From CAYNRA01 sp046296415 (GTDB lineage Bacteria; Bacteroidota; Bacteroidia; Cytophagales; Spirosomataceae), in assembly GCA_046296415.1 (NCBI GenBank), contig JBKBLN010000001.1, positions 248,001 to 312,000 on the forward strand: a stretch of DNA of 64,000 nucleotides, in the 5' to 3' direction. The notes under the pieces are model-generated. The model searched no databases and was not told the origin of the DNA. It saw nothing but the letters and a program-made list of their open reading frames with translations. The translations under genes and the position numbers were made by a program. Below are positions 51,242 to 60,257 of the stretch, piece by piece. The first letter of the stretch is position 1. Each line of letters opens with the position of its first letter.

Positions 51242-53137
51242 ATGAAAGAAAGTTGGTTTACTAAGGCAGGAAAGAAGATTGATTTCACCCTACTTGGTTT
51301 GGTTTTAGTGTGTATTTTTTGGGTTTTACCCTCTGGTTTTGTGGTGTTTCCTAATCAAGGATTGGACTGGTCTTGGATGGCTGATATGAATCGAGCTTTT
51401 CGTGATCAAAGTGTATTTGGTCAAGATTGGGTGTTTACTTACGGCCCGCTTGGCTGGTTAATCACTCGACTGGACTACCAGCTTCCGTATCTTTTCTTAT
51501 TTGGATTTGACCTGTATGTGGCCACCCTATTGGGCGTGGCATTGTATCATGTTTTTCAGCGTGTTCGGTCTGTCTCCTCTCCTTATGGACTTATTTCTGC
51601 GTTATTTGCGGTCTACTTTTTAGCGATCATGGCGGATCCGCTGATTATGATGATGGTCGTTTTTCAATTTGCCCTGTTTCGTCATCACGAAACCAACCAA
51701 ACGAGATGGTTGGCCATTGCGGCGTCGATCGGTATATTGGGCTTTTTCATTAAGTTAAATCTGGCCTTTATCTACCTATTTATCTACTTGTTGTATGTAG
51801 TCTTTCAATTGATTTTATCACAAGACACGAAAGTCAAACAAGGGGTTTTGGGGTTTTTAGGTATTCAAGTGGTTGGGATCGTCGGATTATCTTGGTTTTT
51901 GAACGTCCATTTACCAGGTTATTTGCAACATGGATTGCATATAATCTCGGGCTACCAAGACGGAATGCAGGTGTTTGATTTTTTCTTAGACACCCATACC
52001 CGGCGTGCATTACCTCCTTTACTTTTGGGAATGGCGATGGCCTGTGTACTTTGGGTTGGAGGATTGTTTTTGATCCGGCAATATTGGAAATCACCTTTTG
52101 ATGGGTTCGTTTGGGTCAGCACAAGTATTGTATTTTTTGTAGTGTACAAACATTCGTTTACTTATTTTACAGAAGGGCCTGCCAACGAGATTTTTTCGAC
52201 AGCACCAGCCTTGGTGGGTCTTGGATTGCTCTTTTGCCAAAATCCGCGGGTACTTCGGTACGGCCAGCGTGCTTGGATTTCAATTTCCCTATGCAGTATT
52301 TTAGGCATTGCCCTTTTGCATACCTGGACCCGCGCACCCTGGCATATGCCGTATGTGGATCGAGTGGTGTATGATGAAGTGAGTCGAGCCGGTTTGCGGC
52401 CTGATATTTCGGGGAGAAACCTAGATCCCAGCGCATTGGCCTCTTTGAAAGGAAAGACGGTGGATGTTTTTCCAGACCACTTGGATATAGCGATTTACAA
52501 TGATCTAAAACGAAAATCACGACCCAGTATTCAGTCTTACACGACGGGATTTTCGCCCAAATTGCAACAGCTTAATTATGACTTTTATCGGAGTCAAAAT
52601 GCTCCTGATGTTGTTCTTTTTGAACCAGCCAGTATTCGAAATCCCTTGTATGAAAGTTTTACCCAGCGTGCGCTTTTGGAAAGGTATGTGAAGGTGGATC
52701 AAGTCGTCACCCAAGGGGGAGACAGTTTGTTTGTTTTAGCAAAAACTAGGGGTATCGAATTTAACGAAACGGAGGGGGAATGGCGTCCACATCCATTTGG
52801 TGAAGCGATCGGAGTATCCGATGCAGGTCCCGGAATTGCCTGGTTGAAGGCAGAGGTGGAATATACTTTATGGGGGTCATTTCGTCGTTTTTTCCTTCAT
52901 CCCCCAAAGCTATGGCTTGAATTGAGTTATTCAGACGGAACAAAAAAGAGTTGGCCGGTAAGTTTGCATACTCTGGAACAGGGATTTCCTTTGCATAAAC
53001 TTACCACTTGGAAGGAGTATGAACATTGGTTTGCACACCAGCCTGACCTTTTACCTCGTGTACAAGCGGTCCGATTTTTTAGTACGCAAGCAGGATTTAA
53101 AAGCGAGATGAATTTCCGAGTGAGTTATTTGCGGTAG
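51242..53137 (+). CDS. Polytopic membrane protein of unknown function
   Basis: 631 residues. About ten hydrophobic helices up to residue 365, then a soluble C-terminal region of about 260 residues. An early loop, GLDWSWMADMNRAFRDQSVF and FGQDWVFTYGPLG, resembles a conserved loop in GT-C-like membrane proteins of unknown function, where acidic residues after helix 1 are catalytic. The C-domain includes FPDHLDIAIYNDLKRKSRPS. A transferase using a lipid-linked sugar is possible but not shown. Isolated gene. Confidence 0.7.
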   Translation: MKESWFTKAGKKIDFTLLGLVLVCIFWVLPSGFVVFPNQGLDWSWMADMNRAFRDQSVFGQDWVFTYGPLGWLITRLDYQLPYLFLFGFDLYVATLLGVALYHVFQRVRSVSSPYGLISALFAVYFLAIMADPLIMMMVVFQFALFRHHETNQTRWLAIAASIGILGFFIKLNLAFIYLFIYLLYVVFQLILSQDTKVKQGVLGFLGIQVVGIVGLSWFLNVHLPGYLQHGLHIISGYQDGMQVFDFFLDTHTRRALPPLLLGMAMACVLWVGGLFLIRQYWKSPFDGFVWVSTSIVFFVVYKHSFTYFTEGPANEIFSTAPALVGLGLLFCQNPRVLRYGQRAWISISLCSILGIALLHTWTRAPWHMPYVDRVVYDEVSRAGLRPDISGRNLDPSALASLKGKTVDVFPDHLDIAIYNDLKRKSRPSIQSYTTGFSPKLQQLNYDFYRSQNAPDVVLFEPASIRNPLYESFTQRALLERYVKVDQVVTQGGDSLFVLAKTRGIEFNETEGEWRPHPFGEAIGVSDAGPGIAWLKAEVEYTLWGSFRRFFLHPPKLWLELSYSDGTKKSWPVSLHTLEQGFPLHKLTTWKEYEHWFAHQPDLLPRVQAVRFFSTQAGFKSEMNFRVSYLR

Positions 53138-53308
53138 GCATAGGGAGAAACTTTACTTCTGACAGGACTTCTACAAGATAACAAAGGATTGTCATTGGAA
53201 ATCTACCCTACCAGGCTATTTTTTGAGTCCTCATTGGGAGGATCGCCGTTAGGTTGATGAAATGAAATGTCGCTTTTCGGGTTTTGAAAATCTTTAACAG
53301 ACGATTCC

Positions 53309-54403
53309 TTGAAACAAGTTCAATCCATTACTATCCTGTTTACCTTTACGTGTCTGGTTTTGTTTGAGGCGAATGCCCAGTCCGACTCACTTCAACGCAG
53401 CATTGTATGGTCAGGCTATGTTGAAAGTTACTTTGGAGTAAATCAAGTCAGGTCAGCTTCCAACGCTCAACCTTCTTTTGTGTATTCGTTTCACCGCGAG
53501 CGAGAAGTAAGTATCAATTTAGCCCTTGTTAAGGCGTCCTACCACCATGATCATGTACGGGCGAATATTGGGTTGATGGCCGGTACGTATGTGCAGCGAA
53601 ATCTGGCTGCCGAGCCAACCGCCTTGCAAAACATTTGGGAAGCCAACGTGGGGGTTCGTTTATCCAAGAAAAAGCAAGTGTGGTTGGATGCGGGATTGTT
53701 TCCATCCCATATTGGATTTGAAAGTGCAATGGGGGCAGATTGTTGGACAGCTTCTCGCAGTATTTTAGCTGATAATTCGCCTTACTTTGAGACAGGAGGT
53801 AAACTCACTTGGACATCCACCCACGAAAAATGGATGATTTCGGGCTTACTTCTGAATGGATGGCAGCGCATTCAACGGCCGGAAGGGAGCCGAGGAATCT
53901 CAGGGGGGCACCAGGTAGTCTGGAAACCGTCCTCTGATTGGACCTTGAATAGCAGTTCCTTTGTTGGGGGTGAGTCCACCACACAAGCTAATTCCCTGCG
54001 GTTTTTCCATAATTTTTATGCCATTTGGCAAGGTAAATCACGTTGGGGAGCGATTGTAGGACTGGATACCGGATGGCAACGAGAATCCATTCCAAGATCC
54101 CACTTTGCCTTCTGGATGGCTCCAGTGGCGATACTTCGGTGCCAATTGACCCCCCAATGGGCATTGGCCACTCGACTGGAACAGTACCGGGATGCGTCCA
54201 AGGTGATCATCGCTACCAACACCAGTAGGGGAGTACGAATCTCAGGTGTTTCGATCAATTTGGATCGCCGAGTTTTCGATCGGGTCCTTTGGCGTATGGA
54301 AGGAAAGCTTTGGCACAATCCAGATCCTTTGTTTTCAGGACGCCATGGGAATAGGCAACAGGCAATCTTGATGGGTTTGACCACGCTGTCGTTTCGTATT
54401 TGA
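53309..54403 (+). CDS. Porin-like outer-membrane beta-barrel protein
   Basis: 364 residues with a signal peptide (MKQVQSITILFTFTCLVLFE...NAQ) and a TTG start; no ATG is available before the signal. The body alternates hydrophobic and polar residues throughout, has many aromatic girdle positions (e.g. VWSGYVESYFGVNQ, GLFPSHIGFESAMG) and ends in LSFRI, a C-terminal aromatic/beta signal. Resembles Bacteroidota BBP2-type putative porins. The substrate is unknown. Confidence 0.75.
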   Translation: MKQVQSITILFTFTCLVLFEANAQSDSLQRSIVWSGYVESYFGVNQVRSASNAQPSFVYSFHREREVSINLALVKASYHHDHVRANIGLMAGTYVQRNLAAEPTALQNIWEANVGVRLSKKKQVWLDAGLFPSHIGFESAMGADCWTASRSILADNSPYFETGGKLTWTSTHEKWMISGLLLNGWQRIQRPEGSRGISGGHQVVWKPSSDWTLNSSSFVGGESTTQANSLRFFHNFYAIWQGKSRWGAIVGLDTGWQRESIPRSHFAFWMAPVAILRCQLTPQWALATRLEQYRDASKVIIATNTSRGVRISGVSINLDRRVFDRVLWRMEGKLWHNPDPLFSGRHGNRQQAILMGLTTLSFRI

Positions 54404-54430
54404 AAGTACCGACATTATTTAAAGTTATAA

Positions 54431-54463
54431 AAACTAATAAATTTAATACATTTATATTAGTTT
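54431..54463. promoter_or_regulatory. AT-rich inverted repeat before PD-(D/E)XK gene
   Basis: AAACTAATA (54431-54439) / TATTAGTTT (54455-54463), perfect 9-bp arms with a 15-nt spacer, ending 22 bp before the next ATG. Could be an operator or a weak terminator of the porin-like gene. Confidence 0.35.
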
Positions 54464-54485
54464 AATAAAAATCATTTAGAAGGAT

Positions 54486-55469
54486 ATGAAAAATAATAAA
54501 CCCAATCTCTTTCACTTTGCTACATCTGAATTATCCCAAGATGCCTTTCTATGTTGGTTTTTGGCATGGGCAACTTGTGAAGAACCAGAATATGCCGGCC
54601 TGAAGAAGTCGGCCCAGTATTTTTTGCAGAAGTTAACTCAAGGAAAAATATCTGAAGTTTCGCAAGTTGAAATAAAGAGACAGTATAAAAATATAGATGT
54701 TTTGGTCCGAGTGAATAATCAGTATGCCATCGTAATTGAGGACAAAACGGATACCATTCACCACTCAGGTCAGTTGGAGAGGTATTATCAACATATTTTA
54801 GAAGAATATCCAGCAGAGGCGATTTTTTTAGTGTATTTGAAAACAGGAGATCAAGGAAACTATTCTCATGTGGTGGAAGCAGGCTATTATCCATTTTTAC
54901 GAGGGGACTTCTTGGATGTATTGGAGTTTGCTGAAAAACAGGGGGTGGATCATCCTATTTTAGTAGATTTCTATGATTTTCTTCTTGATCGGGAATTAGC
55001 TTTCCAAAGTTATCAAGTTCTTTTCCCTCAAAACTGGACGGGGGAAAGTTGGAAAGGCTTTTTAAATTCACTACTTCCCTTTTTGCCCGGAGGAGACTGG
55101 GGATATGTTGCCCAACGAGATGGTGGATTTTTTGGCTATTGGTGGGGCTGGAAGCGAGGTGAGTTTCAGTCGGCACACTATGAAATTTACTTACAAATAG
55201 AACAAGAGCGATTAGCAATTAAACTACATGTGCCAGATCGGGAGAAAGCCGAAGTTGTTAGAGAATACATTCGTCCAATCATCTTTGACCATGCTCAAAA
55301 ACATGGTTTATCAATCGTTCAGTCGGGCAGATTAGGAAAATACATGACCCTGGCTATTTTCGAAAAAGGGTATTTAAGATTGGATGAGTCAGGTCTTTTT
55401 GATAAGAAAGTTACCTTGGAAACACTTGAATCTATACAGCAATTTTGGGACAGTTTGACTGATTTTTAA
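54486..55469 (+). CDS. PD-(D/E)XK nuclease superfamily protein
   Basis: 327 residues. The N-terminal half carries the PD-(D/E)XK core: Asp71 in NIDVLVRVN and Glu85-x-Lys87 in AIVIEDKTDT, with a preceding Glu in TSELSQDAFLCWFLAW typical of the PDDEXK_4-type family. The C-terminal half (about 170-327) has no recognised domain. Soluble, no signal peptide. These proteins are often scattered singly and suspected of restriction or defence roles, but function is untested. AT-rich flanks and isolation suggest horizontal gain. Confidence 0.8.
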   Translation: MKNNKPNLFHFATSELSQDAFLCWFLAWATCEEPEYAGLKKSAQYFLQKLTQGKISEVSQVEIKRQYKNIDVLVRVNNQYAIVIEDKTDTIHHSGQLERYYQHILEEYPAEAIFLVYLKTGDQGNYSHVVEAGYYPFLRGDFLDVLEFAEKQGVDHPILVDFYDFLLDRELAFQSYQVLFPQNWTGESWKGFLNSLLPFLPGGDWGYVAQRDGGFFGYWWGWKRGEFQSAHYEIYLQIEQERLAIKLHVPDREKAEVVREYIRPIIFDHAQKHGLSIVQSGRLGKYMTLAIFEKGYLRLDESGLFDKKVTLETLESIQQFWDSLTDF

Positions 55470-55531
55470 TAACAATACTCAATTTCAGTCTTTTTCCCCT
55501 AAATTCGTTGCATCAAATTAATCGCTTCGGC

Positions 55532-56341
55532 ATGCTTTCATTTATTGTTTGGGACATGGATCCCACCTTGTTCTCCATTGGTTCGTTTGAGTTACGTTGG
55601 TACGGATTGCTTTTTGCTGCCGGATTTGTCTGTGGTTATTTTATCATGGCCCGGATCTTCAAATGGGAAAACAAACCGGAAGAGCTTCTTGATGCCCTGT
55701 TGCTCACCATGATCTTATCCACCGTACTAGGAGCACGGGTTGGGCATTATGTTTTTTATGAGGGATACCGTTTCGCCGAGGCACCTCTCAAGTTCATTTG
55801 GGAAATGTTGGTACCTCCCTATGCCGGTCTGGCAAGTCATGGAGCTTCCTTTGGGATTTTATTAGGGCTTTACATTTTTGCCAATAAACACAAGCAAGCG
55901 TATCTCTGGACCACCGACCGACTGGTGATTACGGCCGCTTTAGGAGGCGCGTTTATTCGATTGGGAAATTTGATGAATTCTGAAATCGTCGGCAAAGCTA
56001 GCGATGAGCCTTGGGCGTTTTTATTTGTCCGAAATATGGAATTTTCTCAAATTCCACGTCACCCCGCCCAATTATATGAGTCGCTCTCGTGTTTGGTATT
56101 GTTCTTGATTTTGGGAGGTCTCTACTTAAAATGGAAAGATAAAACTCCGGCAGGCTCACTTACGGGTATCTTTTTTGCTTGGATTTTTTCTCTTCGATTT
56201 TTCTATGAATTCCTAAAGGAAAATCAAGAGGCATTCGAAGATCAAATGTCCCTCAATATGGGGCAATGGTTGAGCATTCCGTTGGTCATTTTTGGTTTGG
56301 TCATTCTGTTTCGGTCCTTCCGGAAGCCAGCTGTTGCCTAA
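55532..56341 (+). CDS. lgt: Prolipoprotein diacylglyceryl transferase
   Basis: 269-residue Lgt, which attaches diacylglycerol to the lipobox cysteine of prolipoproteins in the inner membrane; its substrates in this window include the nuclease, GGT, SGNH and prohibitin-like lipoproteins. About seven helices; ELRWYGLLFAAGF near the N-terminus and the signature GAFIRLGNLMNSEIVG with the essential Arg are present. Start set at the ATG at 55532; the frame also opens at a TTG at 55508. Confidence 0.95.
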   Translation: MLSFIVWDMDPTLFSIGSFELRWYGLLFAAGFVCGYFIMARIFKWENKPEELLDALLLTMILSTVLGARVGHYVFYEGYRFAEAPLKFIWEMLVPPYAGLASHGASFGILLGLYIFANKHKQAYLWTTDRLVITAALGGAFIRLGNLMNSEIVGKASDEPWAFLFVRNMEFSQIPRHPAQLYESLSCLVLFLILGGLYLKWKDKTPAGSLTGIFFAWIFSLRFFYEFLKENQEAFEDQMSLNMGQWLSIPLVIFGLVILFRSFRKPAVA

Positions 56342-56369
56342 GTTTTCTTCTACTACGAAATTTTAATAG

Positions 56370-56404
56370 TATGCTTGCATAATATTAAGGTTTGATTAAC
56401 TTTG
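56370..56404 (+). promoter_or_regulatory. marR promoter with palindrome on -33 box
   Basis: TTG at 56375-56377, 19-bp spacer, TAACTTTG at 56397-56404: full promoter consensus. The -33 TTG lies in the centre of a perfect palindrome TATGC-TT-GCATA (56370-56381), suggesting autorepression by the MarR protein. Confidence 0.65.
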
Positions 56405-56465
56405 TTGGTTCTAACGGGCTGATCCCGGGGGCGTTGAACTCTAGAATACAAGTTACGTGGCGAAG

Positions 56466-56948
56466 ATGAAGAAAGAAAAGACCATTGATTTTCACATCAA
56501 ATGGTGCTGGCATGCAATATCCAGAATGTACAACATGTACGCAAGCCAAAACGATATGTCGATGGCGATTGGATACGTATTGTTGAATATTGACACCGAG
56601 AAAGGAACACCTGCCACCAAGATTGGCCCCTCGATTGGCATGGAACCACGAAGTTTAACGCGAATGCTGAAAGCCTTAGAAGAAAAAGGATGGATTTACC
56701 GAGAAACCGATAAAGAAGATAAGCGGTACGTCAATGTTTTTTTGACTGAGGAGGGGAAGGCCCGACGGAACTTTGCGCGTGCAGGGGTAATTGAATTCAA
56801 CAACCGAATTCAAGAAGTAATCCCAGCCGAAAAATTGGCGGTTTTTTATGAGGTGATCCAACAAATCAAAGATACTGTCGAGGAACAAACCGTTAGCCAA
56901 CGTGCCATTCTTCAAAATTTAATGCTGCCTGAAGAGGATATGTCATGA
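56466..56948 (+). CDS. MarR family transcriptional regulator
   Basis: 160-residue MarR-type winged-helix protein. The wHTH runs from about residue 43 to 100: KIGPSIGMEPRSLTRMLKAL with recognition helix SLTRMLKALEEKGWI, and the wing RETDKEDKRYVNVFLTEEGK. Helices at both ends form the dimer interface. The ATG at 56466 is taken as start; a GTG three codons upstream is possible. It overlaps the next gene by 4 bp, so it is co-translated with a beta-barrel protein, and the M1 peptidase follows. Confidence 0.9.
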   Translation: MKKEKTIDFHIKWCWHAISRMYNMYASQNDMSMAIGYVLLNIDTEKGTPATKIGPSIGMEPRSLTRMLKALEEKGWIYRETDKEDKRYVNVFLTEEGKARRNFARAGVIEFNNRIQEVIPAEKLAVFYEVIQQIKDTVEEQTVSQRAILQNLMLPEEDMS

Positions 56949-57385
56949 AAGCAGTTTGCACATTCGCCCTGATGTTTTATTTAACCACTACGTATAGTCA
57001 AGGGCTAATGTACTATCCTTTTACTTCCCAAATATCGGTGAGTTCCAATCCAACCAAGGTGTTGTGGGTTGATTCCAAATGGCAAACCAATTCTTTTTTC
57101 TCCAATTTTAATACCGAGCTAGCCCCACACATCAATATTTCGACCGACGCTCGATACCGAATGTACGTTGGGGCTGGGGCACGGGTTAACTTCGTAACCT
57201 TACTGACTTCCACCTCCTCTCGCTTTGTGGAAGGCTATTTTGGGACATTTGGCGTTCGTTCGTCTCTTTTTCCTGCTTATCCAAGACTACAAGTGGGCTT
57301 TGAATTTTCTCCTTATGTCAACCGACAGGCCACACTAGGTCTATTTCGTACAAACCTAGGTATTGGGTATTATTTCGGGAAATGA
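56945..57385 (+). CDS. Small outer-membrane beta-barrel-like protein
   Basis: 146 residues with signal peptide MKAVCTFALMFYLTTTYSQ. The mature part is all-beta in pattern, with Gly/aromatic-rich amphipathic strands (YRMYVGAGARVNFVTLL, FGTFGVRSSLF, GIGYYFGK) and an aromatic C-terminal end, suggesting an eight-stranded barrel. No family recognised. The ATG overlaps the marR stop (ATGTCATGA), and the next gene starts 40 bp on, so it belongs to a regulated three-gene unit. Confidence 0.65.
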   Translation: MKAVCTFALMFYLTTTYSQGLMYYPFTSQISVSSNPTKVLWVDSKWQTNSFFSNFNTELAPHINISTDARYRMYVGAGARVNFVTLLTSTSSRFVEGYFGTFGVRSSLFPAYPRLQVGFEFSPYVNRQATLGLFRTNLGIGYYFGK

Positions 57386-57425
57386 TTACTTTGCACGTAA
57401 TTTCACTCATCCTAAACCGTACAGT

Positions 57426-59792
57426 ATGAAAAAAAGGTCTATTGGGTTGGGCCTATTGGTCGCTTTTGCGAGCCAAGCACAACAGCCGGGAGGGTCTCCT
57501 TTTAAGGCGAATGACAAATTTGAACAAATGGGCACTGCATTGCCTACCCCCAACACCTACCGCGCCGCTTCAGGCAGCCCCGGAAAAGAGTATTGGCAGC
57601 AAAAAGCAGATTATCAGATTAAGGTCACATTAGATGACGAAAAACAGCGTCTATCAGGCTCAGAGCGGATCACGTACTTCAACAACTCACCCGATGCACT
57701 TACCTACCTTTGGGTACAATTGGATCAAAACCATTTCAAGGAAGGTTCCATTGCACAAATCACCAATGGTAGCCAGATCAATGCTGAACGGGGTATGTCG
57801 GCTGGCCAATTAAAAGGACTGGAAGGAAAAACCAATCGACCTTTTGGATATGAAATAAGCGCGGTGAAAGATGCTCTTGGAAAACCGTTAAAGACAACCG
57901 TCAACGAGACGATGATGCGCATTGATCTGCCCACTCCGCTGCTGAAAGGGCAATCCGTAACCTTCTCCATCGATTGGTCTTTTAATATCACCAATGTATT
58001 GACCGAGCGTGGCCGGAGTGGTTACGAGTTTTTTCCAAAGGATGGTAATTACCTGTATGAAATTGCCCAATGGTTTCCTCGAATGGCCGTATATGACGAT
58101 GTCAATGGATGGCAACACAAGCAATTTTTAGGGCAAGGTGAATTTGCTCTTGTTTTTGGAGATTATAAAGTTGAAATCACCGCACCCAATGACATGGTCG
58201 TGGGGGCAACAGGAGAGCTGATGAATGCTGATAAGGTGTTGTCTGCCACCCAACGCAAGCGCTTGAAAGACGCTGAAACGTCCAAAACCCCTGTTTTGAT
58301 CGTGTCGGAAGAGGAAGCACGTGCCGCCGAAAAAGGTAAGCCAACGGGCACTAAGACCTGGATTTTTGAAGCTAAAAATGTTCGGGATTTTGCCTTTGCA
58401 GCTTCCAGAAAGTTTATCTGGGATGCAATGAAAGTGGATGTAGAAGGCAAAAAAGTATGGGCGATGTCGCTTTACCCAAAAGAGGCCAATCCACTTTGGG
58501 GTCAATATTCTACCCGTGTTGTGGCGCATACCCTAACCAGCTATTCAAAACGGACATTCGCGTATCCCTATCCAGTAGCCTATTCGGTTCATGGCCCGGT
58601 GGGGGGGATGGAGTACCCAATGATGAGTTTTAATGGGGCACGTCCATTGGAAGACGGTACCTACTCAGTTGGTACTAAAAACTTCTTGATTTTGGTAATC
58701 ATTCACGAAGTTGGACATAACTTCTTCCCTATGATCGTGAATTCCGACGAACGCCAGTGGAGCTGGATGGACGAAGGCTTAAACTCGTTCTTGGAAGGCC
58801 TAGCCTGTTTGGAATGGGATCGTGACTTCCCCGCGACGGGCATCATGCCTCAGTACATCACGGGATACATGAAAACGGATCCAACCAAGCAAAATCCGAT
58901 CATGAGTAGCTCGGATAATATTTTACCTGGCACTTTTGGCCCCAATGCCTATTCAAAACCGGCAACGGGCTTGAATATCCTACGGGAGACCATCATGGGC
59001 CGGGAATTATTCGATCATGCGTTCAAAGAATATTCTCGCCGTTGGATGTTCAAACACCCAACGCCTGCCGACTTCTTCCGTACCATGGAAGATGCTTCTG
59101 GTATGGATCTAGATTGGTTCTGGAAAGGATGGTTCTATGGTGTTGAAGCTGCAGACCAAGCCATTGCAGAAGTGAAGTGGTTTGAGCTCGATTCCCAAGA
59201 TCCTGAGGTGAACAAAGCGCAAGCTCGCCAAGAGGCCGAAGCCAGAAGCAAAACCATATCCAACATGCGGAATGAGAAAGATATTCCGAAAACAGTCGTA
59301 GAAGAAGATCCAACCATGAAAGACTTCTACAACTCATATGATCCCTTCGCAGTTACGCCTCAAGATAAACAGCGGTACCAAACCTATTTGAACTCACTTT
59401 CACCAGAGGAAAGAGAATTGCTTGGTTCTAAAAAATATTTTTATGAATTGAGCTTCAAAAACAAAGGTGGATTAATCATGCCGATCATTCTTCAGGTAGT
59501 ATATGAGGACGGAACCGACGAAGTGATTCGGATTCCGGCCGAAGTATGGCGCTTGAACGATGTCGATGTGAAGAAGAGCTTGTCGACAACCAAGAAGGTT
59601 AAACAGTTTAAATTAGATCCTTATTTTGAGATTCCAGACATTGATACGTCGGATAACGTTTTCCCTCGGGAACCTGAAAAACCAACCAAATTCCAGTTGT
59701 TTAAGCAGCGAGGAGGTGGTGCGGCACCAAATCCGATGCAAGAGGCACGGCAAAATCAGCCGGCGGCAACCCAAGGAAGCCCACGGAATTAA
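57426..59792 (+). CDS. M1 family metallopeptidase (secreted)
   Basis: 788 residues. Signal peptide MKKRSIGLGLLVAFASQAQ, so periplasmic or exported. Zn site HEVGHNFF, His427 and His431 with Glu428, and third ligand Glu450 (x18, MDEGLNSF) in the gluzincin spacing; the exopeptidase motif GAMEN appears as GGMEYPM. The N-terminal beta-domain precedes the thermolysin-like domain. The C-terminal region ends in a Pro/Gln-rich tail. Start at the ATG at 57426; the upstream open frame overlaps the previous gene. A strong terminator follows. Confidence 0.93.
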   Translation: MKKRSIGLGLLVAFASQAQQPGGSPFKANDKFEQMGTALPTPNTYRAASGSPGKEYWQQKADYQIKVTLDDEKQRLSGSERITYFNNSPDALTYLWVQLDQNHFKEGSIAQITNGSQINAERGMSAGQLKGLEGKTNRPFGYEISAVKDALGKPLKTTVNETMMRIDLPTPLLKGQSVTFSIDWSFNITNVLTERGRSGYEFFPKDGNYLYEIAQWFPRMAVYDDVNGWQHKQFLGQGEFALVFGDYKVEITAPNDMVVGATGELMNADKVLSATQRKRLKDAETSKTPVLIVSEEEARAAEKGKPTGTKTWIFEAKNVRDFAFAASRKFIWDAMKVDVEGKKVWAMSLYPKEANPLWGQYSTRVVAHTLTSYSKRTFAYPYPVAYSVHGPVGGMEYPMMSFNGARPLEDGTYSVGTKNFLILVIIHEVGHNFFPMIVNSDERQWSWMDEGLNSFLEGLACLEWDRDFPATGIMPQYITGYMKTDPTKQNPIMSSSDNILPGTFGPNAYSKPATGLNILRETIMGRELFDHAFKEYSRRWMFKHPTPADFFRTMEDASGMDLDWFWKGWFYGVEAADQAIAEVKWFELDSQDPEVNKAQARQEAEARSKTISNMRNEKDIPKTVVEEDPTMKDFYNSYDPFAVTPQDKQRYQTYLNSLSPEERELLGSKKYFYELSFKNKGGLIMPIILQVVYEDGTDEVIRIPAEVWRLNDVDVKKSLSTTKKVKQFKLDPYFEIPDIDTSDNVFPREPEKPTKFQLFKQRGGGAAPNPMQEARQNQPAATQGSPRN

Positions 59793-59811
59793 GTGTTTTA
59801 GTTGATTATCT

Positions 59812-59850
59812 CACAAAAAGACCCAAGCAATTGGGTCTTTTTGTGTTTAT
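59812..59850 (+). terminator. Terminator after M1 peptidase
   Basis: CACAAAAAGACCCAA (59812-59826) / TTGGGTCTTTTTGTG (59831-59845), perfect 15-bp stem with GCAA loop, both flanks A/T-rich. Confidence 0.93.
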
Positions 59851-59867
59851 GTCGAGGTTATGTATAG

Positions 59868-59915
59868 ATGAATTATGAATTATGAATTATGAATTATGAA
59901 TTATGAATTATGAAT
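59868..59915. repeat. ATGAATT heptanucleotide microsatellite
   Basis: Six full tandem copies of ATGAATT and a partial seventh, cut by the element that begins at 59916. About two further copies (AATTATGAATTATG) resume at 60092, showing that the array was split by insertion. Confidence 0.9.
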
Positions 59916-60091
59916 CAATGTCGTTTAGTTAAGGGATTTTACCTAGCTGCTTTAATCCAGCACCAACGGTGCTTAATCAATAACCTAGCCTGCGAAGGCT
60001 AGGAAAATGGTACAAACCCTAGCAAAAAAAGGCCTGAAGGGCCGTAATCAGGGGCTACTTCGTGGAAGAATCCACTAACTAAACGACATTG
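59916..60091. mobile_element. 176-bp MITE-like element
   Basis: Perfect 16-bp terminal inverted repeats CAATGTCGTTTAGTTA (59916-59931) and TAACTAAACGACATTG (60076-60091), extendable imperfectly to about 26 bp. Flanks on both sides read AAT, a likely 3-bp target duplication within the ATGAATT array. The inside has no ORF but three small palindromes: GCACC-AAC-GGTGC, CCTAGCC-TGCGAA-GGCTAGG and GGCC-TGAA-GGGCC. It is too short to code a transposase, hence a non-autonomous element. Confidence 0.8.
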
Positions 60092-60257
60092 AATTATGAA
60101 TTATGTAGATCATGTTGGGCCCAGGCGGGGTAACCCGTATGTGGCCAAGGTGAATGAGTGCAGGCTACACAGTCGGTAGGAGGAGATTTGTATCTAAATC
60201 CTTGGGGTCGGGTTAGACGATTGGGCCGTGTGGTTGCCAAATACGGGTCAGGGTGTC
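60092..60257. other. Gene-free spacer between elements
   Basis: No gene seen; the rest of the ATGAATT array at its left end, otherwise unstructured GC-richer DNA. Confidence 0.4.
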
